A DNA stretch of 64,000 bases, taken from Tremella fuciformis. Its lineage: Eukaryota; Basidiomycota; Tremellomycetes; Tremellales; Tremellaceae. The notes under the pieces were generated by a model. The model was given only the letters and a program-made list of their open reading frames with translations, was not told the DNA's origin and did no database searches. The translations under genes and the position numbers were made by a program. The stretch is taken from NCBI GenBank assembly GCA_032768795.1, contig CP136499.1:744001-808000 (forward strand), in the 5' to 3' direction. Positions 30,102 to 40,779 of this stretch are shown in pieces (position 1 is the first letter of the stretch; each line of letters starts with the position of its first letter).

Positions 30102-32529
30102 TCATGTCGAAAACAACTGTCCGTGAGGGAGAGAGATCGTCCCGGGCGTCTTTCGCTTGGGGTCAAGCGCGCGCTCAGTGTGTCTGGCGTAGTTGCTGCC
30201 ATCATGGTCATGGTCATGGTCATCGTCGTTGTCGTCATGGTCATCCGCCCGCCCTGTCCCTGTCCCTGCTCGGTCGACGCCACGACCGTCGACCTGAGCC
30301 AAGCGTGCCTGCAAGCGCTCCTGCAGCTCGCGATCCGAGGTGGCGACGAGAGCGTCTATGACATCCGGATCAACGAGCATGACTCGTGCAGAGGGATGGG
30401 CGAGGCGTAATAGGTCGATCGCCGTAGGCCGAGCGGGATCGATGGGTGCGATGACTGGGATCAGCGCCTACAACCCTCATCCTCATCTACGTGCGCATGG
30501 CGAGACAGATGTGGGAGTGACAGACGTAACTTACGAGAGTCGAGGTAGACCTCCTTCCCTCCCCATTTTATCTCCAGCACCTTGTCAATGGTGGCCCGAT
30601 CGAGCCCCGGGCCCGAGCCAGAGCCAGGGCCAGGTGAAGGTGAAGGTGAAGGTGAGCCGTCTGCGTCTTGGCGCGAGTCTGCGCACGATCAGCTTCTGCC
30701 ATATCATAGAAGGGGAGAGAGGGATTTTGCTAACCTCGATCGCCACCGTCCTCGTCCTCATGAATGCTCCCACCGCCATCCGTCCCTGAGCCTCGACCAC
30801 CATCCTCGTCCTCATCCCCGCCATCGTGATCGTTATCGTTATCATTATCATGATCCTTGTCGGCATCATCATCCCCATCATCAGGAGGGTGACCATTGTC
30901 GCGATCGCTGTCGCTCCCGTTGCTCTCCCCATTGTCGACTGTCTCTGCGCGGCGTTGGGCGGCGGCATTCCTGAGCCTGGCCTGTTGACCCCGATATGCA
31001 GCGAATGCCAGGTCGTCCCATCCCCGCTCCCGCTCCCGCTCGTGGGAGGAGCCGCGGACCTCGACAGCCTGCTGGTCGAAGCGGAGACCGGCCAAGATGG
31101 GGTCCCACCCGGCGGGTCGGGCGAGGCGAGGGCACGATGTGGGGTGCTGCAGGACGAGAGCGAGACAGTGCATGAAGAGATCCCAAAGCGTCTGAATAGA
31201 TTGATCGTCGTTTTCACCAGTGTCAGAGTCCCACAGAGAATGCAGGCACATGTTGATCGCCCGTCGGTTGGTGAGAACGGCAAGAAGGTCGGAGAGCTGG
31301 ACCGAGGTCGCCCGTCCCTGCTGCCCCTGGTGGTCCTGGTTGAAAGACGAGGCAGCCGAGGCAGCCGAAGCAGCAGCAGCCGTGCGAATGTCCAGTCGAA
31401 CTGAAGCACTGCTCTCAATGACCAAAAGATCCTCGCTCGCCACGACGATGCGGACAAAGCGATTCTGGTACCAGTACAGCCCGAAAGGTGTGCCGTACAC
31501 GGAAGCGGCGGTGAGAGCGTAGGCGATGGCCTGAGCGAATCCCTCGGCGGCGTTGTTGGGGTTATCCTTTCTTTCGCACGTGAGTGAGACGAACGTGGGC
31601 GTCAGGACCCGGGTTTGGGTCGGGTTTGAGCTAGGGCTGAGGCTGGGGTCGGTGGTGGTGGCGATGGGGGGCGTTTGGCCGAGGATGACAAGATCGGGTT
31701 TGTTGAGACCGGCATGGGCCGAGGCCTGGGAGGCCTGGGATGCGGAAGAGAGAGTGGCAGAGACAACCGAGAGATGGTCGGTCGTGAGAGAAGACATCGG
31801 AGTGGGCGGCTGCGGCGGCGATTCTGCCTGTCCCGAATTGTTGATGTTGTCGTCGTTGTCGCTAACTCTGTTCCCATCGCCGCCAGCACGGTCACTGCTG
31901 GCATCCCGCTTCCGCTTGTGCACCTTGACTACCTTGAGGAGACCGGCTCGTAATCTCAGATCGAGCAGATGGCGCTGCAGGGGCGACTCGATCCAGCACG
32001 ACGGCCCGGTGGTGGCCGCGGGCGCGTCCGGACCCGCACCCGCACCCCCCCCACCCGGGCCCCAAGTATTGGCCATCTGATCCCCTACAGCGTTCACCAT
32101 CGCTTCCCCCGATGTCGCCTTGGCCACATTGCAGACCCAATCGACCGCGGACGAGTTGACAATCGACTCCTGGATGCCAGCACCCCACAATCCGGGATCG
32201 GTGATGTGTGATTGGATCCTGGCAAAGAGTCCAAGTGGTGCCGAGCGAGGACACTGACGCTTCCACCCGACGGCGTGAGCAAAAGTGCTGGGAAGACGGG
32301 CGAGTTCTGGTCCGGGAAACAGGAGGGCAATCGGGGTAAGGAGCGGAGGGGACTCGCAAGTCGTGGGCGAGGATGAGGATGCTCGGGCCGTGAAAGCAGA
32401 TTCCGATTCATTCGAGCGCCGAGGGAGAAGGCGAGAGCGGGAGCGAGAGTGGTCGTTGGGAGAGGGCGAGGGCGGAGGTTGAGACCTCGAGAAAGCCCTA
32501 GGGGGAGATGTAAATGCTTGTTCCACCAT
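30102..32529 (-). CDS. Three-exon hypothetical protein with acidic C-terminal region
   Basis: Gene model: exon 1 32529-30735 (starts MVEQAFTSPPRAFS), exon 2 30678-30535, exon 3 30454-30102. Introns begin GTTAGC and GTAAGT and end GCGCAG and CCCAG. Phases agree and the sum is 764 codons including the stop. Residues about 310-370 form the most protein-like block (LTCERKDNPNNAAEGFAQAI then GTPFGLYWYQNRFVRIVVA), with a second conserved-looking block VQLSDLLAVLTNRRAINMCL. An extremely Asp-rich stretch lies near residues 540-595. Exon 3 contributes IDLLRLAHPSARVMLVDPDV and another Asp/His run. The Glu-x-Lys-type block followed by Gln and an aromatic strand is reminiscent of the region before fungal FunK1 kinases or PD-(D/E)XK-like folds, but this is only a resemblance. 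No kinase motifs are visible. Possibly nuclear because of KRKR; inferred. Confidence 0.6.
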
Positions 32530-32655
32530 TTCATCAAACGACAACGAGAAGTAGAAGTAGATAATCAAGGAGGATTGTCAAGTGAGGGTACGTGCGTTTA
32601 CGTGGGGGGACGAGATAGATGGGTTTGGGAGACAAACCACGTGGTGATGATGGGC

Positions 32656-34134
32656 GGCGGATTGTCGGCGTTTCGGCGCTTTGGCTAAACCACGTGATGT
32701 GGCTTCACGTCGTCTCCGTCTGCAGCACGACTCGACGTCGTCTCTGTATCGCCGCTCGTCTCTTGATCGTCATGCAAGGCTGACATGCGCATGTAGCCGT
32801 CCTCCTGCGTTTGCGTACTGATCCTTTTGACCTAGGGCTTCAAGACGGTGTGTGGCAACGGCGGTGGCGGGCGACTTGGTGAGCGGAACTTCACTCTGAC
32901 CGATCGGGCTGATCCCCAGCGCTGCAGCGTTGTCGGTGTCGACGGTGTCGACGATTCCCTGACGTCTTGCCTCTCTCTGGCCCGTGTCCGCGGCCTCCTT
33001 CTCGTCACAGGCTCCCCCTGTTCCCCTCTGATCACCAAACGACGCCGCCTTGCCTTCATCGTCGCCCTGCGAGTTCTCAGAGCGATCAGCGACGATCTCG
33101 GCCTCGACGTCTCTCGCGGCGGTGTACCCCAGGGCGGTCGGGCTGGTGGTTGTCTTGAGAGCGACGGTCCACAGGGATCCCCTCTTCCTCATGGTGAGCG
33201 TCTCGTCTTCCCTCTTGAGCCTCCCGCCGCCGTCATTGATCTCCGCTTGCCAGCCTCGGGCAAGCAGCCTCAACAACAAGCACACGCTGACTCGAGCAGT
33301 CGGCACGAGATAGATGTCTTGCAGGGTGAGGCGTCGTCCCGAGACGAGCGTAACGTCTACCTCGCCTACCTCAGCGGCCTCAACGATCCCTCCGCTGGCC
33401 AGCCCGAAGGCGACGGGCGTCTCGAGCACTCGCACACTCTTGAGGATTGAGCGGTGCAAACGATGGGTGGCCCCGCTATCTATCACCCAGCCCGTCTCGA
33501 CGATCTCTGCATCCTCAGCGGTCCCCGCCTCACAGGCCGTCTTGCCGGCCTCTGCGATCTCGACGATCCTCTCGGCAGCGGCGGTGACGACGGCCTTGCT
33601 CTCAGCCCATGGGTTGCCGAGCAGATCGGCCCATTCGGTGGTGCCGACGGTGAGACCGATCCAGGCGTCGATCCCGCCAGCTGCGAGCAGGCTTCCTTCA
33701 GTCGGGATGGTGATGCGCTTGTCCTTGGTGGGCGGTTTGTCCTTGTCTGCGACCGAGCACTCATCATCAGAGCTCTCGTCGCTATCCTCGGTGCCGCTCT
33801 GCTTGTCGCGATGACGTCTCTGTCGGTCCCTGCGGTCCCCATGAGTCTTGCCCTAACGTGCAGACTTGCAGTCACGCTCCCAATGACCCATCTCACCGCA
33901 TCGCCAACACTTGTCATCCTTCCTAGCCTCGACACGACGACGCTCGGCTACCATGACGTCTCCGTGGTTTCTCTCTGTCCGGCCTTATTGATTGAATCGG
34001 CCATTTCGTCCGAGCGACGGCCTAGCCCGTCGTTGAGCGATCTCTGCGGTGTATTTGGAGAGCACGACAGACCAGGTCTGCTCACTCTTGGCGATCGCGG
34101 CCAGTTGCGCTTGACCGTCTTGGAGGGGCTTATG
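32656..34134 (-). pseudogene. Ty1/Copia Gag-protease remnant (copy A2)
   Basis: Second copy of the A1-type element. Reading leftwards from 34134: the Gag end (EQTWSVVLSKYTAEIAQRRA), a stop near 33985, and the zinc knuckle CWRCGEMGHWERDC (33909-33868). An acidic linker follows, then the protease (WVIDSGATHRLHRSILKSVR) and the block RLTLQDIYLVPTARVSVCLL in frame 33486-32770. The sequence then continues into the same non-coding segment seen left of A1, without integrase or RT. At 34135 it is cut by a Gypsy D LTR fragment. Shares an internal deletion with A1, so the family may be non-autonomous. Confidence 0.75.
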
Positions 34135-34374
34135 TGTCACGATGCTGCGCTCTCCCGTTGGCAGAGGCCCTCTCGCACAATATCAGAGTCAAGAATAAAG
34201 GATAAAGGGGTAGAAACGAGGATGTCGAGGTAGGATCCTCGTCAAGGTTGGGTCCTCGTCGAGGTTGCAAGGTCGTCGAGGTAACAAAGTTGTCAAGGAT
34301 ACAGCGTGAGTGCGACTCAGCCACGCTGCGTGCCACGGAGAGAGTGAGATCGTCAATGGTGATCCATGGGACTC
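34135..34374 (-). repeat. Gypsy D LTR fragment
   Basis: Reverse complement of the last about 240 bp of the D LTR, from TGTCACGATGCTGCG at 34135 to CATGGGACTC at 34374, where LTR E is inserted. Confidence 0.85.
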
Positions 34375-34553
34375 TGTAAAGGTTCAGGTTAGCTGTGTAG
34401 AGAAACAGTTTACCTTCTCCTCACATATAATAATGCCAGCCTCTGTCTGTAAGACTGATAGCTGTGTTGGGTTCCTTCGCGATAGTCAATGTCACACAGA
34501 GCAACACTAGTAAGTAAGTCAGTTAGGAAAAGTAGGAGGGCAGAGCCCAGACT

Positions 34554-34597
<44 letters not shown>

Positions 34598-34962
34598 TGA
34601 AGAAGAGTGGGGAGTTGGGAGTGAGAGGAATAGAAGAAGAGGAGGTGACGATGGGTTCTCTCTCTCAGGCCTGGTTTATATACATGAAAGTCAGGCTGAG
34701 GAATCTACGGAGTACGTAAGGTGTACGTACGATATCGTGGCGCGGCTGAGAAGTACGGAAGGAGAATCTACTACAAGAGGAAACTATTCTACGGGAGACA
34801 TGGGGAGGAAACGGGCGTGGCTTAAGGGTCTGCTACGGATTGTCCAGACATCAGCTGTATGAGTGTGAGTGGAGCACGATTGTCGAATGGTGCAGGATCA
34901 GGCATGAGAGCTGAGGATCCTAGGTCGGATGGTGTGTCGGGTAAGGTCGTATTGTATCATAG
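34375..34962 (+). repeat. LTR E, truncated second copy
   Basis: Matches 18732 to about 19292 from its start TGTAAAGG, but carries a long (GA)n run at 34556-34595. It ends at ATCATAG, where the Gypsy C LTR begins; the remaining about 195 bp of E are absent. It is inserted in the D LTR fragment after GACTC. Confidence 0.85.
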
Positions 34963-36100
34963 TGTCATGAACCGACCTATTCAGCAAGTTCCTCACACAA
35001 GAAACAACCCACAACAATCCGTGAGGCAAGGCGTGGCCTCACGTGGCCTCGATGTGCTCTAGAGGATACACAAAGCCGCATTGTGCTCTCGAGGCAACAC
35101 ACGGCCACAACGAGGAACTGAGGGTGCACAGAACCGCAATGTAGGAATGTGCTACAACAACACCTCAATGTGGGATTGTGGATGAGCACTTTGCAACAAT
35201 GTGGCGGTGTAGAACGGTCACAACGTGGGAGGCGCTTGGATATACAAAGCGGGGGTTTCCGGACCATTTCCCCAAGAACCAAAACTATCGTACTTCTCAT
35301 ATTCCTTCTCCTACCCCTACTTCACCTCTGTCAGACCTGTACCTGGTGACCTGTTTTAGATCCAACTAAAGCTCACCTAAATCAACCTATCGGTTCAAGC
35401 TGCTAACTATCAACGACTATTCGTAACAGATAGTAACGAACAAGAGTAGAATGGAACCAAGCTGGGTGAGGAGCGATCAAGACTCACTTCACTTATCTAT
35501 CTCTCGTCACTGGTACGGTCGATTCTCTAAGTAGACGTTCTATCTAGAGGACTAGTTAACTAGATCGCTGAGGAACTTCCTCTGCGATCTTCCTTCTTAA
35601 GTATCTGCTGACTCTCGCCCGCTCTCCCTCTGATCCTTCTAGCATCGTCCTTCATGGATCGTTCCATCGTTCTCCTAGTCGCTTCTACTCGTTCCCAATA
35701 CTCTCTAGTATTCTCTCGTCGTCTCTCTTCTCTTCTATCGTCTTCTCTCCGCGCTGGCTTGCATCTAATCTCCTTGCGTGCCCGTCGTCGTCCTTATCGT
35801 CCTCGGTCTCCGCCCTGTGGCCCTGACTGTGAGATAACTCTATCCTCCGTTATCGTGGACCTGACTCTTGTCCTTGCGTGCGTTCCTATCTCAACTCGGC
35901 CGATGGAAGACTGAGACGTATCCTTCTATCGTTCTCCAGGTTGTTCCAGCGCTTTCAAGAGCAAGTCGTAGTTATTCGTGACTAATAGTGACGGTTCTAT
36001 CGTACTCACGTTCTTCGGTTCGTAGGATCCTTTGGATGTTTCCGTTGGAAGTTGCCTCGTGGTAGTCTCGTGGTCAGGATGCCGTGTCGGTTTCCTGACA
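34963..36100 (-). repeat. 3' LTR of Gypsy C
   Basis: 1138 bp. On the minus strand it starts TGTCAGGAAACCG at 36100 and ends GGTTCATGACA at 34963. Directly before it on the minus strand lies a purine tract AAAGGAGGGAGGAG (36114-36101), the expected polypurine tract, which fixes this as the 3' LTR of a minus-strand element. Part of it (35584-36100) recurs at 57170-57686. Rich in CTCTC/CGTCGTC stretches. Confidence 0.85.
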
Positions 36101-36315
36101 CTCCTCCCTCCTTTACATCATGAGTCCCTTCATGATAAGATTAGTCGCGACTGATTTTTATTTGTTCCTGATACCGCCTATCGGTCGTCGCTTATCGTCC
36201 CGTTGCCTAGCAACGACTTTCTACATGTCGAGCATCTGCGAGTTGTCACCCTAGTTGCCTAGCAACCGCTCGCTCTTGCGACTGCCTCATACTCGTTTTT
36301 ACTCGTAACGCCGTT

Positions 36316-37037
36316 TTGCCGATAGACGCCCGCAGGATACATAAGGGCGTGACTGCGCCCTCTCGTTGTTCGATCGTACATCTACTTTCCACTCCGGAAT
36401 CAGTTGATCCCGAAGAGATCCTGGCCATTGTGAGTAGTTTCTATTCGTTACGAATAGAAACTAATTGTAGGACTATTCCACGTTCATGTCAGCCGCCCAC
36501 GCGAGTCAGACCCCGTCTAAGTTTGTTCCGAAGGCAAGTGATCTCGCACTGTTTGGGGTTAATAGTAACGAATAGTCCCACACTGTCGATGTCCCCCCGC
36601 CCTACAAACGGCCGTCCGAGCTTAAGGCCGGTGAGGCGCCGCCAAAGCGTGCTGCTCGCGGCACGCGCCCACTTTCAAATGAGAAGTTCGCCGAACAGCA
36701 AAAATATCCGGTTTCGGTTCCACCGTGCCGAGGTTGTCTCAAGGCCAAGCTTGTTTGTCGAGTCAAGCCAGGCTCAATTCGCTGTGCTGTGTGCACTTCG
36801 GCATGTTCTTTCTCAGACCCCGCGCCTTATCTTCAGGTTTTACGAGAGCATTTCCTTTCCCTCAAGGAAGGTTTGAAGGGACTCGAACGCGCTCGATTGA
36901 ATTCGTCTACCTCCGGGACAGTCACTATTCCTGCGGGCACTTTTGCGGACATACATTCGCGCATTTCCCAGATAGGTGAAGCCGAGGCAGCTGTTCGTAC
37001 TTTGGAGTCGCTGAAGAGGAAGAATAGGGAACTGTAG
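36316..37037 (+). CDS. Antisense six-cysteine accessory gene of Gypsy C
   Basis: Opposite in strand to C pol and between pol and the 3' LTR. Exon 1 ends at 36429 (LLSTPESVDPEEILAI). Intron 36430-36470 is 41 nt, GTGAGT...TTGTAG. Exon 2 is 36471-36533 (21 codons). Intron 36534-36575 is 42 nt with GC-AG borders. Exon 3 is 36576-37037. Phases are consistent. Exon 3 has a basic Lys/Pro/Arg segment, then VPPCRGCLKAKLVC, x8 and CAVCTSACSF, giving C-x2-C-x6-C-x8-C-x2-C-x3-C. It is followed by a probable coiled coil ending LKRKNREL. The cysteine spacing resembles Zn2Cys6 DNA-binding clusters, with the last gap shorter than usual. The true start is upstream; 36316 is only where a frame opens at a TTG. 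Exon plan and exon 1 end (PES) match the Gypsy D gene. Confidence 0.65.
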
Positions 37038-37104
37038 CATATAGTCATCTATCGTTGTACCTATGAAGTCCTCAATCGCACTGGATGCTATTTGGGACTA
37101 ATAG

Positions 37105-37484
37105 TTACTGACGACTTCTTAGATTATGCCTGTGCCCGGCCTCTTGCCTGACTGACTCTTGAGTTCGTTGTCGTTTGTTAGGTCGTATAGGCTCTTCTTT
37201 GTCGCTATTTGTCTTTATTCGTTTCGAATAGCTCCTATCTTTCTTGATTCCTCCGAATGTGTGACCAATGGGCTTGTCGGGGTGTCGCTCGTGGAATGTT
37301 CTTACAACCTCTGCCGCGTTTCTGACGTTCACCTCCGGCTCCCAGCCCACTTCATCGTCCCCGTAGCCTCTCCACTCCACTAGGTACTCGACCTTCCCAT
37401 TCCTTGTTCTCCTTGAGTCCAGAATCCTCTCGACTTCAAATTCAGCATCAGGCTCCACTATAGTTGGTAGTCCTTGTGGTTGCC
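37105..37484 (-). pseudogene. Gypsy C pol C-terminus with chromodomain, truncated
   Basis: About 126 codons of the Pol end: EFEVERILDSRRTRNGKVEY followed by LVEWRGYGDDEVGWEPEVNV, a chromodomain, then a Lys/Arg-rich tail. It ends 68 bp from the convergent six-cysteine gene. Upstream codons are lost at 37484, where the 1192-bp tandem array begins; the longer open frame to 37632 reads array sequence and is not pol. RT and integrase core are therefore missing from this copy. Confidence 0.85.
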
Positions 37485-40095
37485 CTAACAGTATAAAGGT
37501 TCGACCGGGGGGGCCGGGTCGAGGTCTCGACCGGGGGTTTCGCCTCTCGACCGGGGGGTACCACCCTCCCTCGCACACCTCGACCCACCCCTCTCGCCCA
37601 GCTCTCGCCTCGACCCGGCCCCCTTGACCCACTGCTTCGCCCTCGACCGGGGGTCAGGCGATTCGACCCTCGACTGGGGGTGCCCCCGACCTACTCCCTC
37701 GCCTCGACCGGGCCCCGTCCTATGGGTGATCCAAGCCGACAGGGCGCTTCTCTCTCCTCTCATTCTGCGGCCCCCATTTTCCGTGGGATCTGGCACCTTT
37801 CTTCCCGCGTTCCCGTGCCATTCTTTGTGCTGGTTGGCACCCTTCTTCCCGCGTTCCCGGTCTCCCGTGTCATTTTCGTCCGAGTTGGCACCCTTCTTCC
37901 CGCGTTCACGGTCTCCCGTGTCATTTTCGTCCGAGTTGGCACCCTTCTTCCCGCCTTCACGGTCTCCCGTGCCATTTGCCCTGCCGGTTCCCACCCTCCT
38001 GCCCTCATGCGTGCACCCGTACAAGAGAGGTCACAGTGTTCATCTCATCCTATCACTCACTCTTACCCGATCTCGAAAGTCGACCCCGGAAAGTCCTCCG
38101 ACCTAACAGTATGAAATCCTGGACCGGGGGGCCGGGTACATGATCCGACCGGGGGTTTCGTCATTTTACTGGGGGCTACCGAATTCTGGAACCGGGGTCT
38201 CGTCATTGTACTGGGGGGAGGCCCAAAAGTTCGACTGGGGGTCGAGGCCTCTGTACTTGGGGGGCAAATCTCGACCCAGATATGGGGGGTCCTAGACGAC
38301 GTGTTGACGTACGACGAACCGACGTAACGACGCAATGACGTGATGACGCTGGACGTGATGACGAGCCGACGGGACGACGCAACGACGGGACGACGTGATG
38401 ACGTGATGACGCAGCAACAAGCAGCCTCTGTATATAGGTCCCCAGCCTGACCGTTGGCTCTTGGCCGCAGAGCTACGTCTGCTTCTTTGTTCTCTCGACT
38501 CTACATCTGCGGCGGTCCCTTGCCTCTCCGGCCCAGAGCCTTCAACCCCAGAGCTATCTCCTGACCACCGCTCTGCTCTCCTCCCCTCCCGGCGGCCCTT
38601 ATGCTCACAACTCTACGGCCTCTCCTTGCGTCTCTACATCCTAATTCACGGCCAGGGCTTAGGGCCACCAGGGCGCCTAACAGTATAAAGGTTCGACTGG
38701 GGGGGCCGGGTCGAAGTCTCGACTGGGGGTTTCGCCTCTCGACTGGGGGGTACCACCCTCCCTCGCACACCTCGACCCACCCCTCTCGCCCAGCTCTCGC
38801 CTCGACCCGGCCCCCTTGACCCACTGCTTCGCCCTCGACCGGGGGTCAGGCGATTCGACCCTCGACTGGGGGTGCCCCCGACCTACTCCCTCGCCTCGAC
38901 CGGGCCCCGTCCTATGGGTGATCCAAGCCGACAGGGCGCTTCTCTCTCCTCTCATTCTGCGGCCCCCATTTTCCGTGGGATCTGGCACCTTTCTTCCCGC
39001 GTTCCCGTGCCATTCTTTGTGCTGGTTGGCACCCTTCTTCCCGCGTTCCCGGTCTCCCGTGTCATTTTCGTCCGAGTTGGCACCCTTCTTCCCGCGTTCA
39101 CGGTCTCCCGTGTCATTTTCGTCCGAGTTGGCACCCTTCTTCCCGCCTTCACGGTCTCCCGTGCCATTTGCCCTGCCGGTTCCCACCCTCCTGCCCTCAT
39201 GCGTGCACCCGTACAAGAGAGGTCACAGTGTTCATCTCATCCTATCACTCACTCTTACCCGATCTCGAAAGTCGACCCCGGAAAGTCCTCCGACCTAACA
39301 GTATGAAATCCTGGACCGGGGGGCCGGGTACATGATCCGACCGGGGGTTTCGTCATTTTACTGGGGGCTACCGAATTCTGGAACCGGGGTCTCGTCATTG
39401 TACTGGGGGGAGGCCCAAAAGTTCGACTGGGGGTCGAGGCCTCTGTACTTGGGGGGCAAATCTCGACCCAGATATGGGGGGTCCTAGACGACGTGTTGAC
39501 GTACGACGAACCGACGTAACGACGCAATGACGTGATGACGCTGGACGTGATGACGAGCCGACGGGACGACGCAACGACGGGACGACGTGATGACGTGATG
39601 ACGCAGCAACAAGCAGCCTCTGTATATAGGTCCCCAGCCTGACCGTTGGCTCTTGGCCGCAGAGCTACGTCTGCTTCTTTGTTCTCTCGACTCTACATCT
39701 GCGGCGGTCCCTTGCCTCTCCGGCCCAGAGCCTTCAACCCCAGAGCTATCTCCTGACCACCGCTCTGCTCTCCTCCCCTCCCGGCGGCCCTTATGCTCAC
39801 AACTCTACGGCCTCTCCTTGCGTCTCTACATCCTAATTCACGGCCAGGGCTTAGGGCCACCAGGGCGCCTAACAGTATAAAGGTTCGACTGGGGGGGCCG
39901 GGTCGAAGTCTCGACTGGGGGTTTCGCCTCTCGACTGGGGGGTACGCCCCTCTCTCGTAGCCCTTGACCCACCCCTCTCGCCCGACTGTCGCCTCGACTG
40001 GGCCCCCTCGACCAAGAGTTTCGCCCTCGACTGGGGGTCAGGCGATTCGACCCTCGACTGGGGGTACCCTCGACCCACTATCTCGCCTTGAACGG
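37485..40095. repeat. Tandem array of 1192-bp units with G-run and TGACG clusters
   Basis: Two full units and a partial third, in register: GTATAAAGG occurs at 37491, 38683 and 39875, exactly 1192 bp apart. The third copy diverges after about 39960. Each unit contains about a dozen CTCGACYGGGGG-type motifs (G5-G7 runs), four imperfect about 50-bp repeats with CCCTTCTTCCCGCGTTC, a second set of G5-G6 runs near 38120-38290, then a cluster of TGACG/CGACG motifs (about 38298-38412, again 1192 bp later). A TATA-like TATATAGG follows at about 38433. No real coding frame; the open frames repeat with the unit. It could be a duplicated LTR or a satellite. Confidence 0.9.
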
Positions 40096-40182
40096 GTCTC
40101 AATGTGTGGTTGATGGCCGTTTGAAGGGGACGGGAGGGGTATTGTGAGGCCGGGGTCTGCCTCCCTGCATCCACAGGCTCCT

Positions 40183-40617
40183 TGTCACGACGGCCACGCC
40201 CTCGACGACCTACGCACGTGACCGACACCTCTCACGTGGCCGACACGTGACCTACCTCGGGCTGGAGAACCTCGACGAGGGAGTAGACGTTGGATGAACG
40301 CGCGACGACGGGAAGCAGGCGCAGAGTCATATAGGATGCCCCGGGCGCCCGTCGTAGTTCTTCAGCACTCTCTGATTGAGTCTCATGGATCACCATTGAC
40401 GATCTCACTCTCTCCGTGGCACGCAGCGTGGCTGAGTCGCACTCACGCTGTATCCTCGACGACCTTGTTACCTCGACGACCTTGTAACCTCGACGAGGAT
40501 CCAACCTCGACGAGGATCCTACCTCGACATCCTCGTTTCTAGCCCTTTATCCTTTATTCTTGACTCTGATATTGTGCGAGAGGGCCTCTGCCAACGGGAG
40601 AGCGCAGCATCGTGACA
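40183..40617 (+). repeat. 5' LTR of Gypsy D
   Basis: 435 bp. Contains CACGTG-type sequences near 40211-40250, a TATA-like CATATAGG near 40329, and five or six CCTCGACGA repeats at about 40455-40535. Related fragments lie at 9919, 23289, 24198, 34135 and 47762. Confidence 0.95.
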
Positions 40618-40779
40618 GTATCAGAGAGTGCTATTACCTCTTCGCACAACCACGCACACCCGGGGCATATGCCCATCGAGACTCGACGTTCGACATCACT
40701 CAACCCGAACCACGAGCACCAAGCTTTACCACAGTCCCTTCGTCTTCCTCCTGCTAGCCGGTCTAGCACACCCAACAAC

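Noticed and set aside
30585..31457. 290-codon minus-strand frame overlapping the 30102-32529 gene
   Set aside because: Ser/Arg/Thr-rich alternate reading of the Asp-rich exon; the spliced model in the other frame has consistent donor, acceptor and phase.
36576..37037. Six-cysteine gene as an ordinary host Zn2Cys6 transcription factor
   Set aside because: Its position relative to the chromodomain, polypurine tract and LTR is repeated in D, D2 and D3, so it belongs to the element; the last cysteine gap is also shorter than in standard Zn2Cys6 factors.
37840..37990. CRISPR-like spaced repeats
   Set aside because: The repeats are about 50-bp direct minisatellite units without distinct spacers, in a eukaryotic genome.
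38679..38720. tRNA B-box-like GGTTCGAC near each unit start
   Set aside because: No A box, no cloverleaf and no anticodon arm; it is part of the CTCGACTGGGGG repeat.
37485..39875. Repeated open frames of 144-179 codons on both strands in the tandem array
   Set aside because: They recur with the 1192-bp period, consist of low-complexity minisatellite translation, and overlap on both strands, so they are by-products of the repeat.
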